Assembly: GCA_014803815.1 (NCBI GenBank)
Contig: JAAVAY010000103.1
Span: 1 to 7,035 of the forward strand
From: Allobaculum sp.
GTDB lineage: Bacteria; Bacillota_I; Bacilli_A; Erysipelotrichales; Erysipelotrichaceae
Direction of reading: 5' to 3'
Length of the DNA: 7,035 nt
Positions 1 to 6,290 of this stretch are shown here, piece after piece. Each line of letters starts with the position of its first letter. The first letter of the stretch is position 1. The notes beneath the pieces are model-generated. The model saw only the letters and a list, made by a program, of their open reading frames with translations, did no database searches and was not told where the DNA came from. The position numbers were made by a program, and so were the translations under genes.

Positions 1-48
1 CCACTAACCTTTAATCGGGGAAACATTAGACGTATTCAAGCTTTTATC

Positions 49-85
49 AAAAAAAGGACTATAGCGATTCAATCGCTATAGTCCC
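49..85 (-). terminator. Intrinsic terminator of the uracil permease gene
   Basis: A perfect 14-bp inverted repeat (arms 56-69 and 71-84) is followed on the minus strand by seven U (complement of the A run 49-55). It begins about 40 nt after the permease stop codon, in the right orientation to end its transcript. There is no U run on the plus-strand side, so it looks unidirectional. The realistic hairpin is an 11-bp stem with a 7-nt loop. Confidence 0.93.
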
Positions 86-125
86 AAAACATTCAAAATT
101 AAAGTTTAGTTATAAGATTAACGGG

Positions 126-1508
126 TTAAGGTTGAGAAGAATCGACTACATCTTGACTCAATTGATTGAGCTCTGCTTCTTCTTTGGCATAAGTCTTTTT
201 TTCTTGTTCTTTTTCGATTTGGACTTCCAGTTCTTTGAACTCATCGGTTGGTTCTTTGGAAGTCTCATTTAACAAATGGGCTTTATCCAAAAGATGGAAA
301 ATCAAAGATAAAACAATTCCCGCTAAAGCCGAAAGAACCATGCCAGAAAGCGTGATATCCCCAAATTGGATCGTGACTCCAGAAAGGCCAATGACAAAGA
401 CAACAGAAGTCAAAATCATGTTAATAGAATTGGAGTAATCCACTTTTTCATCAATTAAAATCCGTAGACCCGATACACCAATCATTCCATATAATAGGAA
501 AGAGATTCCTCCAATTACTGCGGAAGGAATGGATTGAATGAGAGCACAAAGTGGACCGATGAAGGCGCAACAAATCGACAAAACCGCTGCTCCACCAATG
601 ACATAGACGGAATAAACTCCAGTTAAAGCCATGACTCCAATGTTTTCCCCATAGGTCGTTGTGGGAACAGAACCCAATAGACCAGAGATCATTGTGGAGA
701 AGTTATCCGCAAAAATCGTGCGATCCAATCCTGGATCTTTAATCAAATCCCGCCCAATAATTTGACTAGTAACAATTTGGTGCCCAACATGTTCAGAAGT
801 CGTCACCAACAAGACGGGAAGCATGGTAAAGATAGCGCCTAGAGAAAATTGTGGCATTTGGAAATTCGGCAATTGCAACCAAGAGGCTTGTGCGTTCGGT
901 TCAAAGTCTACTACGTCAAATATAATTGCTGGGATGTAGCCACACACCACCGCAATCAAAATGGGAATAATCGCAAAAAATTTGCGGAAGCAAACATTTC
1001 CAATGATGGCTACCCCAAGCGTAACGGCAAAAATCACAATATTGCTGATTAAAACGTGTTCATCCAACAATCCTGCCGTAGAAGCCGCGGAATTAGAAAG
1101 CTCTAAGCCAATTAAAGCCACAACTGGCCCCATAGCAGCAGGGGGTAAAACGACATCAATCCAATGGGTTCCAAATTTTTTAATGATCAAAGCAATAAGA
1201 CAGCCAAGCAATCCGACCACTACGAATCCGCCAAGAGCGTAGGGAAATCCCCATTTGGCAATGACAAGACTAGCTGGGCCTAAAAAGGCAAAGGAACTTC
1301 CTAAATAGGCGGGCGCTTTTCCCTTGGTAATTGCAATAAACAACAAGGTTCCTACGCCATTCATGAACAGAACAACGGCAGGATTGATTTGGAATAAGAA
1401 AGGCACCAATACTGTGGCTCCAAACATCGCAAACAAGTGTTGGATAGAAAGGGGCAAGAGTAGGTTAAAGGGAACCTTTTCTTCTACCTGAATAATTCGT
1501 TTAGCCAT
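126..1508 (-). CDS. uraA: Uracil permease, NCS2/UraA (PyrP) family
   Basis: A 460-residue membrane transporter that should import uracil with protons across the cytoplasmic membrane for pyrimidine salvage. The N-terminal stretch with LSIQHLFAMFGATVLVP (residues 20-36) and the AYLGSSFAF segment (67-75) are typical of UraA. By family knowledge, E. coli UraA contacts uracil through Phe73, Glu241 and Glu290; the equivalents here appear to be F73, E239 (in TSEHVGHQ) and E288 (in TTYGENIG). About 14 hydrophobic segments end near residue 407. Residues 415-460 form a Lys/Glu-rich hydrophilic tail, which makes the protein longer than E. coli UraA (429 residues). The start is set by AAAGGAG 5 nt upstream. 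It is monocistronic as far as visible: a terminator follows, and a divergent gene lies upstream. A xanthine permease is the main alternative, but the motifs favour uracil. Confidence 0.93.
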   Translation of the reverse strand: MAKRIIQVEEKVPFNLLLPLSIQHLFAMFGATVLVPFLFQINPAVVLFMNGVGTLLFIAITKGKAPAYLGSSFAFLGPASLVIAKWGFPYALGGFVVVGLLGCLIALIIKKFGTHWIDVVLPPAAMGPVVALIGLELSNSAASTAGLLDEHVLISNIVIFAVTLGVAIIGNVCFRKFFAIIPILIAVVCGYIPAIIFDVVDFEPNAQASWLQLPNFQMPQFSLGAIFTMLPVLLVTTSEHVGHQIVTSQIIGRDLIKDPGLDRTIFADNFSTMISGLLGSVPTTTYGENIGVMALTGVYSVYVIGGAAVLSICCAFIGPLCALIQSIPSAVIGGISFLLYGMIGVSGLRILIDEKVDYSNSINMILTSVVFVIGLSGVTIQFGDITLSGMVLSALAGIVLSLIFHLLDKAHLLNETSKEPTDEFKELEVQIEKEQEKKTYAKEEAELNQLSQDVVDSSQP

Positions 1509-1512
1509 TTAT

Positions 1513-1519
1513 CTCCTTT
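1513..1519 (-). promoter_or_regulatory. Ribosome binding site of uraA
   Basis: AAAGGAG on the minus strand, 4 nt before the ATG at 1508. It fixes the start of the permease. Upstream leader bases 1538-1543 contain CTTTC, which could pair with the GAAAG of this site, so masking of the site is conceivable but not shown. Confidence 0.85.
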
Positions 1520-1525
1520 CAATAA

Positions 1526-1633
1526 TCTCTTTTCAAGAGAAAGTTTCTTGTCTTTTTCATAATCTAGACAAGTGACCAATCTTTTTTTACGAATTCTAAA
1601 GCCTTTTGGCAAGAGGTTTTCCAAAATTGGTCA
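1526..1633 (-). repeat. Stacked inverted repeats in the uraA 5' region
   Basis: Three inverted repeats lie end to end. Repeat one: arms 1526-1531 and 1535-1540 (6 bp, 3-nt loop). Repeat two: arms 1547-1553 and 1566-1572 (CTTGTCT/AGACAAG, 12-nt loop). Repeat three: arms 1573-1580 and 1626-1633 (TGACCAAT/ATTGGTCA, 45-nt loop), and inside it TTTTGG 1604-1609 faces CCAAAA 1621-1626. If transcribed toward uraA, the leader would be a series of hairpins ending at the ribosome binding site. No U run follows any of them, so classic attenuation is not evident, and I recognise no known riboswitch or PyrR-binding motif. AT-rich spacers produce short repeats by chance. Confidence 0.35.
1584..1612 (-). promoter_or_regulatory. 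Possible promoter for uraA (weak)
   Basis: On the minus strand TTGCCA (1607-1612, 5 of 6 to the sigma-A -35) is 17 nt from TAAAAA (1584-1589, 4 of 6 to the -10). It would start RNA near 1577 and give a leader of about 68 nt that retains the two hairpins nearest the gene. The -10 match is poor, and this promoter would exclude the larger 1573-1633 repeat from the RNA. Confidence 0.3.
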
Positions 1634-1686
1634 AAACTTCTTTGTCTTCAAGAAGATCTTTTATTGTCCCTAAGAATATTCTTTCT

Positions 1687-1720
1687 TCCTTGAATACGAT
1701 GAGAAAATTTATTCGAAGGA
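1687..1720. repeat. Imperfect inverted repeat in the divergent spacer
   Basis: TCCTT-GAATA (1687-1696) faces TATTC-G-AAGGA (1710-1720): ten pairs with one bulged G and a 13-nt loop. It lies between the divergent genes, about 80 nt upstream of the plus-strand gene. It could be a transcription-factor operator or an RNA hairpin. A TAGAAT (1723-1728) just after it is the nearest thing to a -10 for the plus-strand gene, but no convincing -35 accompanies it. Confidence 0.25.
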
Positions 1721-1787
1721 TTTAGAATTTGTTCCCACCATAGAGTTGAGAAAAAGAGCGGCTAGAAAAAATCAATTTTAGTGAATG

Positions 1788-1795
1788 AAAGGAGG
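1788..1795 (+). promoter_or_regulatory. Ribosome binding site deciding the start of the 252-residue gene
   Basis: AAAGGAGG, complementary to the 16S rRNA 3' end, lies 6 nt before the ATG at 1802. An in-frame GTG at 1781 is also possible on paper but has no such site, and the binding site falls inside its first codons. The ATG at 1802 is therefore the start. Confidence 0.9.
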
Positions 1796-1801
1796 AAAGT
1801 C

Positions 1802-2560
1802 ATGAATGCAAATCAATTGAAAGAGGTGCTTGAAAAGGGGAAACAGACTCCTAAGCACTTAGGACGTTTATATATTTATGCGAGTGGCTCTCATCTAGAA
1901 GAAGAAATTTTAATGGACTTAAAGGAATCCATTAAAATGATTCTGGTTTTAGATGAAGAATCTTTTTATCACCTCATTGAAAAAGCTTCTCTTGCTTGGC
2001 AAACAAAGATTGAACAATTCGAACCCCTCATTCAACATTGTGAGGCCATGAAACGCTTTGATGCTTTTAACAAGAAAAAGGGAAAAGAGGAAAAGATAAC
2101 CGCCTCCTTACGGGCTCTTTTTATCAATGTTTTTTCTCTTTCTCTACAAAAATTTAGTATCCAAACGGGAAAGAATCATCTTACAAAAAAAGACTTGGCC
2201 TTTTTAGATGCGCTTTTTAAAGATCCAAATGACCTAGCTCTCTATGAAAAAAGTTTATATTTTCCCTTTCAACAAGTTCAAAAGGGGAAATGGAAGGTGA
2301 CAAGCGAAGAATTTTTATTTCAATGTCTTTTTCAAGTCCAATGGTTGGCCGATTTTTTAGAAGCTAAGATAACCAATCATCAAGCCAAACAAGCCATTCT
2401 CTTGGAACTCTTGAAAATTCAAAAGCATTTTTCCTTAGAAGATCTACATTTATTTTTAGGTCAGCCTCATCAAGCCAAAAATGAATCAAGTGTTCTCTCT
2501 GTAACCGAAAATTCTTTTCGTTTGAGTCTTTATGAGGAAAATGGATTCGTCTATGGATGA
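1802..2560 (+). CDS. Hypothetical soluble protein, 252 residues
   Basis: I do not recognise a family. The product is hydrophilic, rich in Lys, Glu, Leu and Phe, and has no signal peptide or membrane helix, so it should be cytoplasmic. Most of it looks alpha-helical: an N-terminal part (1-85) that includes a short LYIYASGS strand-like stretch at 23-30 and an EEEILMDLKESIKMILVL segment at 33-50; a basic linker KKKGKEEK at 91-98; and a C-terminal helical part (100-222). The last 30 residues are polar and end in GFVYG. There are no obvious catalytic motifs, Cys clusters, Walker motifs or helix-turn-helix. The strong ribosome binding site and clean downstream terminator argue that it is a real, expressed gene. 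It stands alone: divergent from uraA and convergent with the membrane-protein operon, so context gives no function. Codon use looks like its neighbours. Confidence 0.88.
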   Translation: MNANQLKEVLEKGKQTPKHLGRLYIYASGSHLEEEILMDLKESIKMILVLDEESFYHLIEKASLAWQTKIEQFEPLIQHCEAMKRFDAFNKKKGKEEKITASLRALFINVFSLSLQKFSIQTGKNHLTKKDLAFLDALFKDPNDLALYEKSLYFPFQQVQKGKWKVTSEEFLFQCLFQVQWLADFLEAKITNHQAKQAILLELLKIQKHFSLEDLHLFLGQPHQAKNESSVLSVTENSFRLSLYEENGFVYG

Positions 2561-2601
2561 AAAAAGGAGCCAAACGATTCAGGCGTTAGGCTCCTTTTTT
2601 T
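2560..2601. terminator. Bidirectional intrinsic terminator between convergent genes
   Basis: Outer stem: 2560-2571 (A-run plus GGAGCC) pairs with 2589-2600 (GGCTCC plus T-run). Beyond one A-A mismatch, AACG 2573-2576 pairs with CGTT 2584-2587, leaving a 7-nt loop. Read on either strand it is a GC-rich stem followed by a U run of at least six. It starts at the last base of the plus-strand stop codon, and its far arm abuts the minus-strand TAA (2600-2602), so it serves both genes. Confidence 0.93.
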
Positions 2602-4993
2602 AGTAATAGATGGGTTCGTAATATTCTTCCGTATAGCCATAATCAATGTCAGTTTCTGGAATGACTTCGACATACGCTTGATCCTCAGGGTACTCTTCCA
2701 TCATTTCATCTTCAGGAACATCACTGATATTTTCATCCCTTTCTTGTTCTTGCTTTTCTTTATCCGCTTCTTCTTGTTTTTTTTGTTGCTCTAAGGCTTT
2801 TAAAGCCTCTTTGTTGTCGGCTTGGTTAAGAGAAACCGTTACATCATAGATGACATCTTGGGTATTCTTATCTTCAAAAAGAACTTTATACGGAATTCCA
2901 AGTTTCGTAAACAAATCTGCGTTCACGCGAAGTCCCACGACGTATTGAACATCAAGGGTTTTAAAATCTTCGGGATTGAGTTCTAAGTCGATGAGATCGT
3001 AATTCGAACTCGAAACATAGGTATCGCCAGAATCAATTAAATTCACTAAGAAGTGAGCATACCGGTTTACCTTTTCAAAGTCCTCTTCATTATCTAGACC
3101 TAGAAGTTTCCATTTTTCTAAATCGGGATAAAAGTTTACCGCATTTAAGACTTTGGCTCCATTGGCCAAAAGTAAGCCTTGGACTTGGTCAGCATACAAA
3201 GAAAGCCACCAAGCATCGGGATTTTCTTCTACAATCTTATGAACAGCTTGGGCGAGCGGATAATCCGTTACGGCCGCACTTCCTTGCATTAAAGGATTGA
3301 CTAAAAGACCAGAAATGGCTGTCCAACAGACCAAGATGCAGTAGAAAAGCTGACGCCATTTGGTAAAGGTCAACCATAAGCCAAAAGCTATTCCAATAGT
3401 GAGACCATAAAACACGCTTTCTGGCCATTGTTCAAAGAAAAAGCCTAGGTCTTGCACAATTTTTAGGTAGTTTGGAAACAATGTGGGCTGTGTGATGTAA
3501 ACCGTCACCCCTCCATACACAATACACACCACTAAACCAACCCAAATTTTTTTCGGAATGGCTTGAGTGGCAATCATCCAAAAAGACCAAACGGTAAAGA
3601 AGGTCGCCGTGACTCCAAATACGGTATTAATGCGATTGCACATCGAAAGCAGCGTCAGTTTGGCTAACCATTCAGGAAATTCAAAAAAGAAAAACGACAA
3701 TTGTAAACCCATGAAAAGGAAAAGCACGTCTCCTACATAGCGCTGAGCTTGTTTTTCTTTGTGCAAATACCACCATAAGTAGGGGTAAAACAACATAAAG
3801 GCGAATCCAAAATGGGTATAAGAAGAAATCTCACTATTATTTAAAACGCCAGGATAGCCAAAAGGTTGAAAGATTCCCACAGTATTAAAGAACAATCGCC
3901 AAATTTCTTCTCTATTTTCTCCCCCTAGAGAAATGCGTGCGCCTGGATATTCGGTATTGAGTAATAGCTTTAAAGGCTCCCACATACTCCAAAGGGCCGG
4001 AATTAAAATAAAGGCGACCCCTAAAATAACACAAGCTACATTGAGATTGTTGCTAAAGTGCCAAGAAAGTTGATCCCGATCTCGGTACAGACAGGCCAAC
4101 ATCAAGGCAAGCATCAAAACGCCTAAGGGAACTTGTAAAGAAGGAAACAAAGCCAAAGTGAATCCGGTGAAAGAGCTGATGGCCAAAATGGTAAAAAGCC
4201 ACTTCATCCAGCCTTGCTTGATGAAAAAGTAATAGCCTACCACAAATAAGGCGCAAGCCCAAAAGATCACATCGTAAAAATGGGGAGAGAACCACCAAAC
4301 ATTGGCAGGCGCAAAGGTAAAGATAAAGGAGCCAAACACGGCCATATGACGACTTTTGGTCAAAATATAGAAAAGCTCTAAGCTGACCATAAACATCAAG
4401 ATGGTTTTCGAAAGGAAATACCAAGAAAGACCATAGGCATTGCCGAGTAGGATATAGCCCCATACAAACGGTTTTCCAATGAGTGTTGGACTTAAAACAG
4501 GAGAGTTATAGCCCACAATCATGTCTTGTCCAGTCAAAGACATCTGATGGGAGATTTGTTGAAAGTCGTTGTAGTATTGCGAGAAAAAATAGGGGAGTTG
4601 CACGTTGTATTCATCGGTTCGAAAAGTTCGCGCGACTCCAAAGAGGATTGAGTCTTGCACACTCGAATCGGCTGTAAAGCGTGTGGCAAAACTCGCTACA
4701 TTGGAAAAGTGTAGTTGTAAAGCCACTCCTATGCCAAAGACAAGAAGCGCGATAAACCAGCGCCATGTATAGAGAAAATCAAAACAGCGTTCGAAAAAGC
4801 GCGAGAAAAATAAGCGCAAAAAGCTCAATACAGTCGCTATTCCTCCAATGGGAAGAGCTAAATCGCTATTGGGAAAGAAGAGATACACAAAAACGGTGGT
4901 CAGTCCAATCAATAAGGTTTCCAAAAGAATTTCCACCATCCGCCGAACATCGCGTTTGGTATTCGTAGGTGAAATCATCATTTCATCCCGCAT
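2600..4993 (-). CDS. Polytopic membrane protein, GT-C-like putative sugar transferase, 797 residues
   Basis: I count about 15 hydrophobic segments (near 23-40, 45-62, 78-95, 188-210, 215-232, 240-257, 264-280, 284-302, 318-337, 393-410, 420-437, 455-477, 482-500, 527-543, 547-565). Lys/Arg-rich loops (62-70, 211-215, 258-264, 303-308, 411-419, 478-483, 544-547) all fall on the same side, which places the N-terminus inside, the long loop 96-187 outside and the C-terminal domain (566-797) outside. Loop 96-187 holds R125-T-D127-E128; GT-C glycosyltransferases keep a catalytic acidic residue in the first large outer loop, so D127/E128 is a candidate by analogy. Residues from about 725 form a Lys/Glu/Gln-rich tail that ends acidic and tyrosine-rich. 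It is translated 3 nt after the GT2 gene, probably coupled. The first ATG (4993) has GAGGA at 5002-5006; ATGs at codons 5 and 6 are less well placed. The GT-C role is inference; YfhO-like or another uncharacterised membrane family is possible. Confidence 0.85.
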   Translation of the reverse strand: MRDEMMISPTNTKRDVRRMVEILLETLLIGLTTVFVYLFFPNSDLALPIGGIATVLSFLRLFFSRFFERCFDFLYTWRWFIALLVFGIGVALQLHFSNVASFATRFTADSSVQDSILFGVARTFRTDEYNVQLPYFFSQYYNDFQQISHQMSLTGQDMIVGYNSPVLSPTLIGKPFVWGYILLGNAYGLSWYFLSKTILMFMVSLELFYILTKSRHMAVFGSFIFTFAPANVWWFSPHFYDVIFWACALFVVGYYFFIKQGWMKWLFTILAISSFTGFTLALFPSLQVPLGVLMLALMLACLYRDRDQLSWHFSNNLNVACVILGVAFILIPALWSMWEPLKLLLNTEYPGARISLGGENREEIWRLFFNTVGIFQPFGYPGVLNNSEISSYTHFGFAFMLFYPYLWWYLHKEKQAQRYVGDVLFLFMGLQLSFFFFEFPEWLAKLTLLSMCNRINTVFGVTATFFTVWSFWMIATQAIPKKIWVGLVVCIVYGGVTVYITQPTLFPNYLKIVQDLGFFFEQWPESVFYGLTIGIAFGLWLTFTKWRQLFYCILVCWTAISGLLVNPLMQGSAAVTDYPLAQAVHKIVEENPDAWWLSLYADQVQGLLLANGAKVLNAVNFYPDLEKWKLLGLDNEEDFEKVNRYAHFLVNLIDSGDTYVSSSNYDLIDLELNPEDFKTLDVQYVVGLRVNADLFTKLGIPYKVLFEDKNTQDVIYDVTVSLNQADNKEALKALEQQKKQEEADKEKQEQERDENISDVPEDEMMEEYPEDQAYVEVIPETDIDYGYTEEYYEPIYY

Positions 4994-4996
4994 ATC

Positions 4997-6133
4997 CTAA
5001 GTCCTCACTCTTTCCACAAGCCCAACGGAGGGAAATTTAGTTGGGCGGGAAGGGGATGAAGAGAGATCTTTATTGGGGGAAACCTTAGAAGAAGCCAAAG
5101 AAGATCGAGATCGTGAAAATTTCTGGGATTCTTGCGTTGGCAGATCTGCTTGCGTCCACTGATTCAGAATTTTTCCCTCCCGTAGCGTTTTAGAGGCCAA
5201 CTGACGGATTTTTTGTTGTTGGCGAAGCCTCATTAAATCACGTTCAAAATCATTTTTTTGATTTTTCCGTAAACTGGCCAAAATAACACCAGTAAAGAAA
5301 CACAAAAAGGTGGCTATGGCTAAAAGAGTAGCCAAGAGTAAGGTAGGAACATGAGTGACGATTCCCCTATTCCAATACTGAAGACAGATAGGGATAAAAA
5401 GACAAATCGTAACTATACCCAATAAAAGGGAAATACAGCTAAAGAAAGCGAAAGGCTTCGTATCGCGCAATAACGTTCCAATCGTTTTGAGAACTTTCAC
5501 TCCATCGCTTACAGTATTTAGCTTGGATACACTGCCTGCTGGCCGATCTTGGTAATCTATGACAACCTCAGCCAAATTCATGTTGTTATCCAAGGAAAAG
5601 ATTGTCATTTCCGTTTCGATTTCAAATCCCTTGGATTGTACGGGAAACGATTTCACAAAATCCCAAGAAAAAGCTCGAAGCCCTGTCATGATGTCCGTCA
5701 CATCGGCATCGTAGAAAGTATTGATCAAAAAGCGCACTAAACGATTTCCGACGTTGTGAAAAGGACGTTGGTTCTCAGTAAAATAGGTCGAAGAAAGTCG
5801 ATCCCCAATAGCCATATCGACTCCATCATTTAAAACCAAGTCAGCAAGCTTTTTAGCATCGCTGGCTGGATATGTATCATCTCCATCGACCATCACATAA
5901 CAATCCGCTTCGATGTCACGAAACATCGAGCGTACGACATTGCCTTTGCCCTGTTTGGGTTCATAGCGCACAATGGCGCCAGCCTGACGAGCGATTTTAT
6001 CGGTGTTGTCGGTGGAGTTGTTGTCATACACATAAATATCGGCATGCTTAAACGCAGCCCGATAATCCTTGACCACTTTTTCAATGGTCCTAGATTCGTT
6101 GTAACATGGGATCAAAACCGCAATTTTCTTCAT
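4997..6133 (-). CDS. GT2 glycosyltransferase, polyprenyl-phosphate sugar synthase-like (GtrB/DPM1 type)
   Basis: A 378-residue family 2 glycosyltransferase, expected to transfer a sugar from a nucleotide-sugar to undecaprenyl phosphate at the inner face of the membrane. Visible motifs: IPCYNE (8-13), YDNNSTDNT (36-44), the metal-binding VDGDDTYP (82-89), D147-x3-GLR (147-153), FEIETEM (170-176) and RPAGSVSKL (197-205). This is the pattern of the bacterial DPM1-like/GtrB group. Two membrane helices follow (about 228-250 and 262-287), as in GtrB. Residues 288-378 are an unusually long basic, then Ser/Arg/Pro-rich tail that I would not expect in the family. It is the first gene of a two-gene minus-strand operon; its stop TAG is 3 nt before the start of the 797-residue membrane protein. 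Its own ribosome binding site is weak (GGGG, 6139-6142). Substrate sugar cannot be read from the sequence. Confidence 0.92.
   Translation of the reverse strand: MKKIAVLIPCYNESRTIEKVVKDYRAAFKHADIYVYDNNSTDNTDKIARQAGAIVRYEPKQGKGNVVRSMFRDIEADCYVMVDGDDTYPASDAKKLADLVLNDGVDMAIGDRLSSTYFTENQRPFHNVGNRLVRFLINTFYDADVTDIMTGLRAFSWDFVKSFPVQSKGFEIETEMTIFSLDNNMNLAEVVIDYQDRPAGSVSKLNTVSDGVKVLKTIGTLLRDTKPFAFFSCISLLLGIVTICLFIPICLQYWNRGIVTHVPTLLLATLLAIATFLCFFTGVILASLRKNQKNDFERDLMRLRQQQKIRQLASKTLREGKILNQWTQADLPTQESQKFSRSRSSLASSKVSPNKDLSSSPSRPTKFPSVGLVERVRT
5002..5006 (-). promoter_or_regulatory. Ribosome binding site inside the GT2 3' end
   Basis: GAGGA, 8 nt before the ATG at 4993, lies within the last three sense codons of the GT2 gene. 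With a stop-to-start gap of 3 nt, this indicates translational coupling between the glycosyltransferase and the 797-residue membrane protein, and it supports the first of three closely spaced ATGs as the start. Confidence 0.7.
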
Positions 6134-6142
6134 AATGACCCC

Positions 6143-6148
6143 ATTATA
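6143..6148 (-). promoter_or_regulatory. Possible -10 element (TATAAT) of the GT2 operon
   Basis: A perfect TATAAT on the minus strand. The best -35 at 16-17 nt is poor (TTTCTT or TTCTTA). Initiation 7 nt downstream would fall about 3 nt before the ATG, giving an almost leaderless message, which is unusual for Bacillota. It may be a chance match in AT-rich DNA, but the terminator upstream means the operon needs a promoter somewhere in 6134-6232, and no better one is visible. Confidence 0.35.
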
Positions 6149-6232
6149 AAAGGTTTGGAAAAAATAAGAAATTGCTTACTCGTTCTAGAGGGGCTCTATC
6201 GCAAGGCCATCCACTGGTTAAATCTCTAAACG

Positions 6233-6263
6233 CAAAAAAGCCTTCACTTTTCAGGTGAAGACT
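6233..6263 (-). terminator. Intrinsic terminator of the second membrane-protein gene
   Basis: On the minus strand arms 6255-6263 and 6239-6247 form a 9-bp stem (one U-G wobble) around a 7-nt loop, followed by U residues (complement of A run 6234-6239). It begins about 28 nt after the stop codon at 6291. It separates this transcription unit from the GT2 operon, although read-through is possible because the 157-nt spacer has no strong promoter. Confidence 0.9.
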
Positions 6264-6290
6264 CTTTGATTGTGCTTTTTAGTTTAGAAA

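Noticed and set aside
1..81. Plus-strand frame open from the window edge, ending in TAG at 79-81
   Set aside because: It would run through the permease terminator hairpin, is only 26 codons in view, and shows no recognisable protein; probably non-coding, though a 3' gene end cannot be excluded.
1509..1740. PyrR attenuator or purine riboswitch before uraA
   Set aside because: No PyrR-binding-loop consensus, no terminator with U run in the leader, and no conserved purine-riboswitch core could be found.
1781..1801. GTG at 1781 as the start of the 252-residue gene
   Set aside because: The consensus ribosome binding site lies inside this extension and is ideally spaced for the ATG at 1802.
6130..6144. 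Four-codon reading frame (MGSL) overlapping the GT2 start as ATGA
   Set aside because: No ribosome binding site, and its ATG overlaps the possible -10 element; likely coincidence.
6186..6198. Inverted repeat TAGAG-GGG-CTCTA upstream of the GT2 gene as an operator
   Set aside because: Only 5-bp arms; too short to claim, and no promoter is firmly placed next to it.
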